From: an uncultured Clostridia bacterium
GTDB taxonomy: Bacteria; Bacillota; Clostridia; Oscillospirales; Ruminococcaceae
Reading direction: 5' to 3'
Assembly (NCBI GenBank): GCA_947089135.1
Contig: CAMUJF010000023.1
Coordinates: 1-34,561, forward strand
Length of the DNA stretch: 34,561 bases
Shown: piece by piece, positions 6,846-14,860 of the stretch
How the letters are laid out: the number at the start of each line of letters is the position of its first letter
How positions within the stretch are numbered: the first letter of the stretch is position 1
The notes under the pieces: generated by a model
What the model saw: the letters and a program-made list of their open reading frames with translations, nothing else
Told to the model about the DNA's origin: nothing
Databases searched by the model: none
Program-made: the position numbers and the translations under genes

Positions 6846-7712
6846 TTAATTCTGCCGCTGTTTCCGCAGAGTTACCGAAACGAGTTCGGGAGGGTTGTGC
6901 ACTCTGAACCGTCCGAGGCCTCGGCTTGCGATAAGGAACGAATCTCCGATACGGTAAACGCCCTCCTTATATTTAGGCATAAGCTTTCTTTCCGGAGAAA
7001 GGATCCCCTGAACGAACGGGAGCCTTATAAGTCCGCCGTGAACGTGTCCGCCAAAGGAAAGATCGGCGCCCCATTCCGCGTGGACGTCGAAATCAAGCGG
7101 GTTATGAGCCAGCAGAACGGTATACTCGTCGGGCTGTTTTACACCAAGATAGTTTATCATATCCGTCAGCATAAACGCTTTCCAGCCGCGTTTGTATTCG
7201 CGGACTCCGCGGTAATATTCTGCGGAATAGCACAAGCCGCAAAGATGTATCTTTTCGTCCGCGCGGAAAATATCGGCAGAACTGTTGTCGAGGCATACCG
7301 CGCCGTATGAAGCCATTGTTTCCGCGATATAGGAAAACTCCTCCACGTCAAGGTCGGAAAGTTCATGGTTTCCGTTTACATAATAGACGGGACAAAGCTC
7401 CGCAAGTCGTTTGACCAGTCGCAAAAACTTGTCCGTGTTGGGAGCCTCGTGGCTTATCATATCACCTGTCATGATGATGACATCGGGCTTTTCCGCGGCG
7501 GCAAGCTCAAACAAAGGAGCATTGTCTTTGCCGAAGACCTTGTTGTGCAGATCGGAAAGGTGAACTATCCTGAATCCGTCGAAGCCCGACGGAAGCGCAG
7601 GAGCGCATATCTTATAGCGCGAGACCTCTATGCGGGACATTTCGCGGCAGACGTGTGGAATAGTCCCTCCAAGAAAAAAAGACGTAGTAAGCATTGAAGC
7701 GCGGCGGTCCAT
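6846..7712 (-). CDS. Metallophosphoesterase (YkuE-like)
   Basis: 288 residues from the ATG at 7712, preceded by GAAAGGA; the frame is open for 20 more codons upstream without a site. It belongs to the calcineurin-like phosphoesterase superfamily. All metal ligands are visible: Asp54 and His56 (HLSDLHN), Asp84 (MTGDMI), Asn115-His116 (VNGNHE), His203 (LLAHNP) and His223/His225 (FGGHVHGG). The GGHVHGGLIRLP tail and overall length fit the YkuE-type family, whose known members act on lipid or undecaprenyl phosphates or remain unassigned. A short hydrophobic N-terminus (8-18) is too short for a clear membrane helix. It is a single-gene unit with its own promoter; the substrate cannot be read from the sequence. 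Confidence 0.88.
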   Translation of the reverse strand: MDRRASMLTTSFFLGGTIPHVCREMSRIEVSRYKICAPALPSGFDGFRIVHLSDLHNKVFGKDNAPLFELAAAEKPDVIIMTGDMISHEAPNTDKFLRLVKRLAELCPVYYVNGNHELSDLDVEEFSYIAETMASYGAVCLDNSSADIFRADEKIHLCGLCYSAEYYRGVREYKRGWKAFMLTDMINYLGVKQPDEYTVLLAHNPLDFDVHAEWGADLSFGGHVHGGLIRLPFVQGILSPERKLMPKYKEGVYRIGDSFLIASRGLGRFRVHNPPELVSVTLRKQRQN

Positions 7713-7807
7713 GGCGTTCGTCCTTTCAGCTCGTAATCTTGCAATACCGATTGCTGCATTCTCAGCAGACAATGTATGCTGAGAAAATGATAACGCAATA
7801 CATATTA

Positions 7808-7836
7808 ATTATACACTGTTTCTATAAAAATATCAA
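7808..7836 (-). promoter_or_regulatory. Promoter for the phosphoesterase gene
   Basis: On the minus strand: TTGATA at 7836-7831, 17-base spacer, TATAAT at 7813-7808, about 95 bases upstream of the start codon. Confidence 0.7.
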
Positions 7837-8021
7837 TATAAAAAGTATTGAACGCAGAATTTAATTTTGTTTTGATATGCTTATCGCACCAATATAATAA
7901 ATCTGCCAAAGTTCAGCCGATCAAACTTAGCCCGACCATTCTCCGCCGTTTTGGGTATTCGCGGACAAATATAAATTTACAATAATAAAATCAGCACCCA
8001 TGAGAAATTTGCGGTTTTATG

Positions 8022-8050
8022 TTGAAAAACTTTTCCGCAGGTGCTATAAT
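8022..8050 (+). promoter_or_regulatory. Promoter for the vanY-like gene
   Basis: TTGAAA at 8022-8027, 17-base spacer, TATAAT at 8045-8050, 32 bases before the ATG at 8083. The GGAGG site lies between them. Confidence 0.75.
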
Positions 8051-8082
8051 ATGTCTATTAATATTTGGAGGAACAGTCGGTT

Positions 8083-9054
8083 ATGGCAAGATCAAAAAGA
8101 TATAAAAACCAAAGGAGAGTAATAATTTTGCGCGGAATAAAATACTTATTGATAATAACGGCGCTGCTTCTGGCGCTGGCTTTTGTGCTTACGAAATTTG
8201 TTTTCAAGGGCGATAAGGACGGTGAAACAGCCGAAAGCGAGACCGTTACGGTTACGGTTTCGGTAACGGAAACGACCCCGCCGCCCAAGGAAGAGGAGGA
8301 CGAGAATATCGACAACAAATGGGCGATGTTCCTTGTGAACAAGAAAAATCCGCTTCCCGCCGATTACGACAGCCGCATCGAGACCAAGGTGGTCTTTGAA
8401 AGCTGGCGGGAATATTTCCTTGACGTGCGGGCGGCGGAATATCTTGAAAAAATGATCGAAGCCGCCGAAAAGGACGGCATAGAACTGTATGTTGTATCAG
8501 CGTACCGCACGATCGAGTACCAGCAGCAGAACTTTGACAACAGCGTGCAGGATCGTGTCGACAAGGGAATGAGCTACGACGACGCCTACGCCGATACCCT
8601 TGCGGAGGTCGCGCTGCCGGGCGAAAGCGAGCATAACGCGGGTCTGGCTCTGGATATAATGGTGGAGGAGTACCAGAGCATGGACGACGACGGCTTCGAG
8701 GACACCGAAGCCTTTGCATGGCTTGACAAGCACGCCGCCGAGTACGGATTCATACTCCGCTATCCCAAGGGCAAGCAGGACATTACGGGAATCATCTACG
8801 AACCGTGGCACTACCGCTTTGTTGGCGTGTACTACGCAAACGAAATAAAGAAAAGCGGTCTCTGCCTCGAGGAATACTACGAACAGCAGGGCTGGACGGA
8901 CGGAAACGGCAAAGCCACGAAAATGCGCGGTCCCTGGGACGAAGACAATAAAAAGGACGATCCTGCGGAGACAACCGTTCCAAAAGAAACCGAACCCAAG
9001 AAAACCATGGCGACCACGCCCTACTCCGAACAAAAAGTCACCATTATCGTATAA
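8083..9054 (+). CDS. VanY-type D-Ala-D-Ala carboxypeptidase (M15B)
   Basis: 323 residues from the ATG at 8083, which follows GGAGG; an earlier in-frame ATG at 8065 lies inside the ribosome site. A membrane anchor spans about 20-40 (YLLIITALLLALAFVLTKFV), followed by an acidic Thr/Glu/Pro linker (45-78). The zinc peptidase domain runs from about 80 to 260: SAYRT (139-143), the zinc motif SEHNAGLALD with His184 and Asp191, and EPWHYRF with Glu240 and zinc ligand His243. Residues 270-323 are a charged tail. Such enzymes trim the terminal D-Ala of peptidoglycan stem peptides outside the membrane. No vanR/S or van ligase genes are nearby, so a housekeeping wall-trimming role is more likely than glycopeptide resistance. 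Confidence 0.9.
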   Translation: MARSKRYKNQRRVIILRGIKYLLIITALLLALAFVLTKFVFKGDKDGETAESETVTVTVSVTETTPPPKEEEDENIDNKWAMFLVNKKNPLPADYDSRIETKVVFESWREYFLDVRAAEYLEKMIEAAEKDGIELYVVSAYRTIEYQQQNFDNSVQDRVDKGMSYDDAYADTLAEVALPGESEHNAGLALDIMVEEYQSMDDDGFEDTEAFAWLDKHAAEYGFILRYPKGKQDITGIIYEPWHYRFVGVYYANEIKKSGLCLEEYYEQQGWTDGNGKATKMRGPWDEDNKKDDPAETTVPKETEPKKTMATTPYSEQKVTIIV

Positions 9055-9091
9055 GCCGCTGTTTATATCACGGAAAAATTGCTGTAAAATA

Positions 9092-9120
9092 TTGATTTTT
9101 TTCGGCAGACGTGGTATAAT
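9092..9120 (+). promoter_or_regulatory. Promoter for serS
   Basis: TTGATT at 9092-9097, 17-base spacer, TATAAT at 9115-9120. The leader to the ATG at 9157 is under 35 bases, too short for a T-box. Confidence 0.75.
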
Positions 9121-9156
9121 TATATAATATTTTAATAATACAAAGGATGTTGCACT

Positions 9157-10446
9157 ATGCTGGATATTAAATTTGTCCGCGAAAATCCCGACGCGGTAAA
9201 GGAAAATATCAAAAAGAAATTTCAGGATTCCAAGCTTCCGCTGGTGGACGAGGTCGTAGCCATAGACGCGGAGCTGAGAGCCGCCAAAACTGAGGCGGAC
9301 GAGCTGAGAGCCAACCGCAACAAGGCTTCCAAGGAAATAGGCGGACTTATGGCCCAGGGCAAAAAAGACGAAGCCGAAGTCGCCAAAAAGCGCGTTACTG
9401 AATTTGCCGACCGCCTTGCAGCCCTTGAAGCAAAGGAAGCGGAGCTTACCGAAAAGCTTACCAAGGACATGATGGTCATTCCAAATATTATCGACCCCTC
9501 TGTTCCTATAGGAAAGGACGACTCCGAAAACGTGGAGCTTGAACGCTTCGGCGAACCTGTCGTACCCGATTTTGAAGTACCCTACCACACCGACATCATG
9601 GAAAGCCTTAACGGCATTGACCTTGACAGCGCAAGAAAGGTTGCGGGCAACGGCTTCTACTATCTTATGGGGGACATCGCCCGTCTCCACAGCGCGGTTA
9701 TTTCATACGCCAGAGACTTTATGATAGACCGCGGCTTCACCTACTGCGTACCGCCGTTTATGATCCGCAGCAGCGTTGTTACGGGAGTTATGAGCTTTGC
9801 GGAAATGGACGCCATGATGTACAAAATAGAGGGCGAAGATCTGTATTTGATCGGTACATCCGAGCACTCCATGATAGGCAAATACATTGATACTATAGTA
9901 CAGGAAAAGACTTTGCCGCACACCCTCACCAGTTATTCCCCATGTTTCCGAAAGGAAAAGGGAGCGCACGGCATAGAGGAGCGCGGCGTGTACCGCATAC
10001 ACCAGTTTGAAAAGCAGGAAATGATAGTAGTCTGCAAGCCGGAGGACAGCCCGGAATGGTTCCATAAGCTGTGGAGGAACACCGTCGATCTGTTCCGCAG
10101 CATGGATATACCCGTCCGTACTATCGAGTGCTGTTCGGGAGACCTTGCCGACCTGAAAGTCAAGTCCTACGACGTTGAGGCATGGTCGCCCCGTCAGAAA
10201 AAATACTTCGAGGTGGGAAGCTGCTCCAATCTGGGAGACGCCCAGGCAAGGCGTTTAAAAATACGCGTTAACGGTGAGGACGGCAAAAAGTATTTCGCCC
10301 ATACACTCAACAACACCGTTGCCGCACCTCCGAGAATGCTTATCGCATTTTTAGAGAACAACCTCTGCGCCGACGGCTCGGTGAAAATCCCCGAAGCGCT
10401 CAGACCCTATATGGGCGGCAAAGAAAAGCTTGTCCCCGAAAAATGA
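9157..10446 (+). CDS. serS: Seryl-tRNA synthetase, alternative subtype
   Basis: 429 residues. Residues 1-110 are the long antiparallel coiled coil that grips the tRNA-Ser extra arm. The class II core follows: motif 2 at FRKEKGAHGIEERGVYRIHQ and motif 3 arginine in APPRMLIAFLEN. The active-site segment reads GTSEHSMIGKY rather than the usual T-A/S-E-V-P-L-T-N, and HTLNNTVAAPPR replaces HTLNGSGLAVGR. This is a known alternative bacterial/archaeal-like subtype, and core residues such as EVGSCSNLGDAQARR are kept, so it should be active. Genomes with this subtype may carry a second, standard serS; that cannot be seen here. It has its own promoter and a hairpin after it. Confidence 0.93.
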   Translation: MLDIKFVRENPDAVKENIKKKFQDSKLPLVDEVVAIDAELRAAKTEADELRANRNKASKEIGGLMAQGKKDEAEVAKKRVTEFADRLAALEAKEAELTEKLTKDMMVIPNIIDPSVPIGKDDSENVELERFGEPVVPDFEVPYHTDIMESLNGIDLDSARKVAGNGFYYLMGDIARLHSAVISYARDFMIDRGFTYCVPPFMIRSSVVTGVMSFAEMDAMMYKIEGEDLYLIGTSEHSMIGKYIDTIVQEKTLPHTLTSYSPCFRKEKGAHGIEERGVYRIHQFEKQEMIVVCKPEDSPEWFHKLWRNTVDLFRSMDIPVRTIECCSGDLADLKVKSYDVEAWSPRQKKYFEVGSCSNLGDAQARRLKIRVNGEDGKKYFAHTLNNTVAAPPRMLIAFLENNLCADGSVKIPEALRPYMGGKEKLVPEK

Positions 10447-10492
10447 CGGTTTCAAAATAGAATTCCATAATTTGGCAGCAGAAGGCTGTACC

Positions 10493-10534
10493 CCAAAACC
10501 GCGGCGAACTTTCCCGCCGCCCCGCCGCTTTTGG
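10493..10534 (+). terminator. Putative serS terminator
   Basis: CCAAAA and GCGGCG at 10493-10506 pair with CGCCGC and TTTTGG at 10523-10534, with a small CC bulge. The T-run is inside the stem end, so it is an imperfect intrinsic terminator. An alternative fold uses CGCCGC at 10515-10520. Confidence 0.5.
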
Positions 10535-10587
10535 CAGAACGACTAAATTTTTAACATTAAATTTTATAACTGTGCATTATTTTGTTA

Positions 10588-10616
10588 TTGACAAAACCGT
10601 ATTTTAGTAATATAAT
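10588..10616 (+). promoter_or_regulatory. Consensus promoter for the chemoreceptor
   Basis: TTGACA at 10588-10593, 17-base spacer, TATAAT at 10611-10616: full consensus for the vegetative sigma factor, not a flagellar sigma-28 type. Confidence 0.85.
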
Positions 10617-10682
10617 TATAATAAAATGTGTCGGATATTGTCCGAGTTCAAATCCGCACAAAAAATTGGAGGGAGTTTTTTT

Positions 10683-12362
10683 ATGAAAAACTTGAAAATC
10701 GCCGCAAAACTTATTGTGGCTTTTGGAAGCGTGTTGGCGCTCATGGTCGTGATGGCAGTTATGTCTGTACTGTCCACGAATAAGATCAACAATCTCGTTT
10801 CATTATTTTACAACAAGTCTTACGTAAATACTCAGAAAGCGGAAAGGATCTCCGCCGACATCCATATCGGTGCAAAGAATATGCTTGTTGCAATCATTGA
10901 CGGCGACCCTGCCGAAACCGAAAACAGACTCCGTATGGCTAACGAAAATCTTACGGACGCGCAGGAATCCGTGGAGTTCCTTAAAGGCAATTACCGCGGA
11001 GATATGAATGATGTTAACATTGTTGCCGAACAGCTCCAGATAGTTGTGGAAAGTTATATGGAGTTTAGCGAAGATGCATATGCAGGAAAAAGCGCGGAAG
11101 CATATGCTCTTTATGAAGAAAAGATCGTTGGCGCGCTCAAAACTGCAAGCGATCATGCGGATAATATTGTTGCATTTGCAACTTCCAATGCTGACTTAGA
11201 ATATAACGGCGCGCGCACTACCGGTATAACCACTGAAATAGTTATTGCTGCTGCTGCCGTTGTCGCTGTTCTGATAGGTATAGCAATGGCTGCATACATA
11301 ACAAAGATGATCGTTTCCGGCGTAAGCCAGGCGGAAAGAGCGGCTGTAAATATGTCGAAGGGCAACTTTGACAATGATATTACATATGACGCAGAGGACG
11401 AGGTCGGCATTCTTTGTAAGAGCATCAAGAACTTTTCCGACGGCAGCAAGCTTATCATTGAAGATATCAGCTACGTAACAGGCGAGCTTTCCGACGGTAA
11501 CTTTACGGTACAGAGCCGCTGCGAAAATGCTTATGTAGGTGCGTTCTCAGCTATTCTTACCTCTTTTAACAGCCTTATCGACAAGCTTAATGAAATTATA
11601 GGCAGGATCAACGAGTCCGCAGATCAGGTATCCTCCGGCTCCGATCAGGTATCCGGCGGCGCACAGGCGCTTTCACAGGGTGCAACAGAGCAGGCTTCCT
11701 CTGTTGAAGAGCTTGCGGCTACTATCCACATTATTTCCGAGCAGATCAATGAAAACGCTGCAAACGCTCATGAAGCAAACGACAGAACCAACGTTGCTGT
11801 AAGCGAGATGGGCGATGCAAATGATAAGATGAAAGCTCTTGTCGGAGCTATGGACGAGATCAGTTCTTCTTCCGACGAGACTCAGAAGATCATCAAGACT
11901 ATCGAGGATATCGCATTCCAGACCAATATCCTTGCTCTCAACGCCGCAGTTGAGGCCGCAAGAGCAGGCGCGGCAGGCAAGGGCTTCGCAGTAGTTGCCG
12001 ATGAGGTAAGAAACCTTGCGGGAAAATCCGCCGAGGCTGCCAAGAATACCACATCTCTCATTGAGAATACCGTTGCAGCTATCAACAAGGGAACATCTTT
12101 GGTAACAGAGGTTGCTGACAAGATGTCCAACGCGATGGAAGCTTCCAATGTAGTTTTGGATCTCAACATGAAGATTTCCGACGCGTCCAAACAATCCGCA
12201 GACTCTGTTACACAGGTTACTGTGGGAATTGAGCAGATTTCCAGCGTAGTACAGACCAACTCCGCTACAGCAGAGGAGTCCGCAGCTGCTTCCGAGGAGC
12301 TCTCCGGACAGGCAAATATGCTCAAGGAAATGGTTTCCGACTTCAAATTCAGAGCATATTAA
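10683..12362 (+). CDS. Methyl-accepting chemotaxis protein
   Basis: 559 residues from the ATG at 10683, which has GGAGGGAG upstream; an earlier in-frame ATG at 10626 has none. TM1 is at about 8-31, a four-helix-bundle-type sensor domain at 32-183 and TM2 at about 185-207. A HAMP-like region follows, then a cytoplasmic signalling domain whose hairpin tip reads EDIAFQTNILALNAAVEAAR, followed by AGKGFAVVADEVRNLA. This tip contacts CheA and CheW. The sensor domain has no recognisable ligand pocket motif. No che or flagellar gene is in the window, so whether it feeds motility or another output is not clear. It is a single-gene unit ending at a terminator. Confidence 0.95.
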   Translation: MKNLKIAAKLIVAFGSVLALMVVMAVMSVLSTNKINNLVSLFYNKSYVNTQKAERISADIHIGAKNMLVAIIDGDPAETENRLRMANENLTDAQESVEFLKGNYRGDMNDVNIVAEQLQIVVESYMEFSEDAYAGKSAEAYALYEEKIVGALKTASDHADNIVAFATSNADLEYNGARTTGITTEIVIAAAAVVAVLIGIAMAAYITKMIVSGVSQAERAAVNMSKGNFDNDITYDAEDEVGILCKSIKNFSDGSKLIIEDISYVTGELSDGNFTVQSRCENAYVGAFSAILTSFNSLIDKLNEIIGRINESADQVSSGSDQVSGGAQALSQGATEQASSVEELAATIHIISEQINENAANAHEANDRTNVAVSEMGDANDKMKALVGAMDEISSSSDETQKIIKTIEDIAFQTNILALNAAVEAARAGAAGKGFAVVADEVRNLAGKSAEAAKNTTSLIENTVAAINKGTSLVTEVADKMSNAMEASNVVLDLNMKISDASKQSADSVTQVTVGIEQISSVVQTNSATAEESAAASEELSGQANMLKEMVSDFKFRAY

Positions 12363-12377
12363 TTCAGCAAAAAATAT

Positions 12378-12409
12378 ACGGACGTTCCCTGTTGGGAGCG
12401 TCCGTTTTT
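12378..12409 (+). terminator. Chemoreceptor terminator
   Basis: ACGGACGTTCCC pairs with GGGAGCGTCCGT (one G-U) around TGTT, followed by TTTT. Confidence 0.88.
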
Positions 12410-12420
12410 GCTTATGGTAA

Positions 12421-12450
12421 AAAACAGGGTGCATAATGCACCCTGTTTTT
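12421..12450. terminator. Bidirectional terminator
   Basis: AAAACAGGGTGCA and TGCACCCTGTTTT form a 13-pair perfect stem with loop TAA. A-runs on the left and T-runs on the right let it end both the chemoreceptor transcript and the convergent minus-strand gene at 12459-12845. Confidence 0.88.
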
Positions 12451-12458
12451 ATGTAGTA

Positions 12459-12845
12459 TCAAGCGGATTTAAGAACTGCAAATGTGTATACCGCAGGAAG
12501 CGCGGCGATGAACAAATCACCGATAGTAAAGTTCCTGCTGATAATAGCTGCGATCATGGAAATAAGACATATACCTGTCATGATAAGCCCGTAAATGAAG
12601 CCCTTGCGCTTAGCGTCCTGCGACCCTTTAAAGCCGCATACAGCAAGAATTCCAAATCCGAGACAGGATACCGCCGCACCGAGAAGATTGCCAATAAACC
12701 CAATAAACGTACCGTTTTCAGCCATGCTGAATATCCGCAGTCCCATAATAAAACTTTCCCCAGCAAGAACGCGGATACCCATAACAAGCGATAAAAGCGC
12801 TGTGATTCCGCAAAGAACCGAACAAACACTTATGACTTTTTTCAT
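12459..12845 (-). CDS. Small four-helix membrane protein, unknown
   Basis: 128 residues with four predicted membrane helices, at about 4-28, 45-72, 84-101 and 106-125. It has short charged loops (GSQDAKRKG). No family is recognised. The start ATG is preceded by a run of nine G residues (12851-12859 on the plus strand are C), which serves as the ribosome binding region and is an unusual, slippage-prone tract. The gene lies just downstream of the tRNA cluster on the same strand without a clear terminator between, so read-through from the tRNA promoter is possible. Confidence 0.75.
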   Translation of the reverse strand: MKKVISVCSVLCGITALLSLVMGIRVLAGESFIMGLRIFSMAENGTFIGFIGNLLGAAVSCLGFGILAVCGFKGSQDAKRKGFIYGLIMTGICLISMIAAIISRNFTIGDLFIAALPAVYTFAVLKSA

Positions 12846-12947
12846 AAAATCCCCCCCCCGACAACATTAAGATTTCGCTGATTTAAACAAAACGCCGAGA
12901 CTATTGCCTCGACGAATTTAGCGTAATTATGTATACTATAGGGAAAA

Positions 12948-13023
12948 TGGAGCGGATTACGGGGCTCGAACCCGCTACCTCCACCTTGGCAAGGTGGCGC
13001 TCTACCAGATGAGCTAAATCCGC
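12948..13023 (-). tRNA. tRNA-Gly (anticodon GCC)
   Basis: Acceptor GCGGATT, D-arm with AGCTCATCTGGTAGAGC, anticodon stem CCACC/GGTGG with loop TTGCCAA, T-arm CGGGTTCGAGCCC, CCA encoded at 12948-12950. Last gene of the four-tRNA minus-strand cluster. Confidence 0.95.
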
Positions 13024-13069
13024 ATAATGGCGGCGACAGTGAAAAATGCCGCATGACCGTGCATAAAAG

Positions 13070-13145
13070 TGGTGCCTCCGGACGGAATCGAACCATCGAC
13101 ACGGGGATTTTCAGTCCCCTGCTCTACCGACTGAGCTACAGAGGC
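13070..13145 (-). tRNA. tRNA-Phe (anticodon GAA)
   Basis: Acceptor GCCTCTG pairs with CGGAGGC. The anticodon stem GGGGA/TCCCC has loop CTGAAAA, and the T-arm contains GGTTCGATTCC. CCA is encoded at 13070-13072. Confidence 0.95.
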
Positions 13146-13207
13146 GTCCTCGCCGCACAGCTGCCAATGCCGGCTGAAAAAGAACCGGCTGCCAACTCAA
13201 AAAGAAC

Positions 13208-13284
13208 TGGCGACCCGAATGGGACTCGAACCCACGACCTCCGCCGTGACAGGGCGGCGTTCTAACCAACTGAACTATCGGGCC
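13208..13284 (-). tRNA. tRNA-Asp (anticodon GTC)
   Basis: 77 bases. Acceptor GGCCCGA, D-arm AGTTCAGTTGGTTAGAAC, anticodon stem CCGCC/GGCGG with loop CTGTCAC, T-arm GTGGGTTCGAGTCCCA. CCA encoded at 13208-13210. Confidence 0.95.
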
Positions 13285-13290
13285 AAAACC

Positions 13291-13308
13291 GGGACTTTTA
13301 AAAGTCCC
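13291..13308. repeat. Perfect palindrome between tRNA-Val and tRNA-Asp
   Basis: GGGACTTTTAAAAGTCCC is an 18-base perfect palindrome in the spacer of the tRNA cluster. It has no loop, so a processing hairpin would need to open its AT centre; a DNA-level role is also possible. Confidence 0.6.
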
Positions 13309-13310
13309 TA

Positions 13311-13386
13311 TGGTGGGAACAATAGGGCTCGAACCTATGACCCTCTGCTTGTAAGGCAGATGCTCTCCCAGCTGAGCTATGCTCCC
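13311..13386 (-). tRNA. tRNA-Val (anticodon TAC)
   Basis: Acceptor GGGAGCA, D-arm AGCTCAGCTGGGAGAGC, anticodon stem TCTGC/GCAGA with loop CTTACAA, T-arm ATAGGTTCGAGCCCTAT, CCA encoded at 13311-13313. First gene of the cluster, nearest the promoter. Confidence 0.95.
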
Positions 13387-13417
13387 GTTTGAACGCCTTA
13401 ATATCGGCGACTTAATT

Positions 13418-13446
13418 ATATTACACCAAATCAAGCCAAAAGTCAA
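13418..13446 (-). promoter_or_regulatory. Promoter of the tRNA cluster
   Basis: On the minus strand: TTGACT at 13446-13441, 17-base spacer, TAATAT at 13423-13418; an overlapping TATAAT sits 3 bases further on. It lies 32 bases from tRNA-Val. Confidence 0.65.
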
Positions 13447-13529
13447 TAGTTTTTTCCAAAAAAATATTAATATCGGCATATTGCATAATAAAATACATAA
13501 TATTCTTAGCATATAATACAAATTTAAAC

Positions 13530-13564
13530 AAAAAAGGATATTGCCGCATAAAACAGCAATATCC
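13530..13564 (-). terminator. Terminator of the capsid operon
   Basis: On the minus strand, GGATATTGC pairs with GCAATATCC around an 11-base loop, followed by TTTTTTG. It sits just after the last phage-like gene and separates it from the tRNA cluster. Confidence 0.88.
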
Positions 13565-13571
13565 ATAATTC

Positions 13572-14495
13572 TTATTTATTACAGTATTTGTCAAAATAAC
13601 AAATATCTTTTGTAAAAATACCGCGCTTTGCGTTTCCGCATATTTCCACCGCGGAAATTTCATGCACCGCGCCGTTGGGAAAAGCTGCCTTGTCCCGCAA
13701 TTCCTCGCCGTTATAGCCAATATACGACATAAATCTGCTTTTGCAGCCCCTTTCGGTGAATCCGAGACGATAGCGCATACCGTAATCGCTGAGTCCCACA
13801 AACTGCTTGTCGTATGCGATATATTTGTGACGGACGATACCCCGCGCGGTCGCAAAGCCGTCGGTGTAGTTGTAGCTGTAAGAACCGTTCACATCTTTCA
13901 TGTGATAATGGCTCACCATTTTGGAATAATCCCCTGAGCTGCCCTCCTCAAAAATATTTTCGGGAACGACTGTTTTGGGATTTACGGGAGACAGCCGCAC
14001 CTCGTTGACCGTGCCAATGTAAGGATAATCCTCATTCAATGCAAGAGAAAGACTGACAATAGCCGACCATTGGCTGTCGTGCTCGTTGACATAGATGTAT
14101 CGCACCGTCTGGGAACTGTTCTGCCATGTCACATTGGGGACGATCATTTTCTCCGACATCAGCGAGTTCAGCGAAAGACCCGCCAGAAGCCCCGGAGCAA
14201 GCTCATTTTGAGCAAGCATTGATGAAAAGCCTCTTGAGGACAGCCTCATGACCGTTCTTCCGCCGCTTTTGGTAACGGTAAGACTGTCCATAATGCCCCT
14301 GTGCAGTATCTTGTTTCCTATGGACAACTTAGCCTCTACCACATCGGAAACGCCCTCGCCTCCGATAACGGTAGCGTCGAGAGTACTGTACGGGGTATAC
14401 CGCTCCTTTCTGCACCTGAAGCCCGCAAGCTTGTTTGTGACAAAGGTTGTGCCGCCCGTGGTTTTCAAGGTAAGCTCCGCGTTTTCGATGTTCAT
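13572..14495 (-). CDS. Phage hub / late control gpD-like protein
   Basis: 307 residues, ATG with GAGGAGG upstream, overlapping the previous gene by 4 bases (ATGA-type junction). The N-terminal half has the look of phage baseplate hub proteins (gpD/gp27-like fold): an all-beta start, then KLSIGNKILHRGIMDSLTVT, RTVMRLSSRGFSSMLAQNEL and APGLLAGLSLNSLM. That last part resembles the family R-S-x-x-x-L-x-x-N-x-x-P pattern. The C-terminal half (TDGFATARGIVRHKYIAYDK, RYRLGFTERGCKSRFMSYIG) is not recognised. The match is by pattern only. It is the last gene of the operon. No tail tube, sheath, tape measure or fibre gene follows it, which is odd for a true hub protein. Confidence 0.55.
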   Translation of the reverse strand: MNIENAELTLKTTGGTTFVTNKLAGFRCRKERYTPYSTLDATVIGGEGVSDVVEAKLSIGNKILHRGIMDSLTVTKSGGRTVMRLSSRGFSSMLAQNELAPGLLAGLSLNSLMSEKMIVPNVTWQNSSQTVRYIYVNEHDSQWSAIVSLSLALNEDYPYIGTVNEVRLSPVNPKTVVPENIFEEGSSGDYSKMVSHYHMKDVNGSYSYNYTDGFATARGIVRHKYIAYDKQFVGLSDYGMRYRLGFTERGCKSRFMSYIGYNGEELRDKAAFPNGAVHEISAVEICGNAKRGIFTKDICYFDKYCNK

Positions 14496-14860
14496 TCGGT
14501 CTCCTCCTCTTCTGCGACCTCTGCGCCGCCGGAAAATTCCGCCTCAATTTTTTCTGAAAGACCGCTTTTTCCGCAGCATTTGTAATCGGTAAGGAAAACG
14601 TCCTCAAAAACCATTCCGGCGTAAGTAAGAGTAAGCTTCGTACCGTTCCGCAGAAGTCCGTCAAGAACGTCCGCGCACGGATCTTCGGAAGTACCCGAAA
14701 GCTTTATACGCACAGCCTTTGCGCCGCCGTTCCAAAGGTAAACAGCTCCGCTTGTGAGAACAGTCTCTCCCACGGCAGCGGAACGCGCTATGGAGTACTC
14801 CTCAACAAAAAGCCTTACCCCGCCGAACACAGCGGAATTTTTATCAGCCGCAAAGGTCAT
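14492..14860 (-). CDS. Phage-like structural protein, unknown (122 aa)
   Basis: A beta-rich protein: AVFGGVRLFVEEYSIARSAA, GAVYLWNGGAKAVRIKLSGT, GTKLTLTYAGMVFEDVFLTD. The C-terminus is acidic (EVAEEEETE). A strong GGAGG site precedes the ATG, and it overlaps both neighbours by a few bases, so it is translationally coupled. By position between a terminator-like gene and a hub-like gene, it could be a small tail-tube or baseplate protein. The pattern of a strand pair around a short W-x-G turn is compatible with that but not diagnostic. Confidence 0.6.
   Translation of the reverse strand: MTFAADKNSAVFGGVRLFVEEYSIARSAAVGETVLTSGAVYLWNGGAKAVRIKLSGTSEDPCADVLDGLLRNGTKLTLTYAGMVFEDVFLTDYKCCGKSGLSEKIEAEFSGGAEVAEEEETE

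Larger units (their letters stand above)
7713..8082. other. Divergent intergenic region
   Basis: This 370-base AT-rich gap carries the divergent promoters of the phosphoesterase gene (7808-7836) and the vanY-like gene (8022-8050). I see no reading frame, strong hairpin or known leader element in 7840-8020. Confidence 0.6.

Noticed and set aside
8083..9054. Vancomycin resistance gene
   Set aside because: The peptidase is of the VanY type, but no vanA/B/H/X, vanR or vanS gene is present, and such enzymes are common in wall maintenance.
8497..9690. 397-codon minus-strand open frame across the vanY-like gene and serS
   Set aside because: It spans two well-supported genes, a promoter and an intergenic gap on the other strand, and has no recognisable domain.
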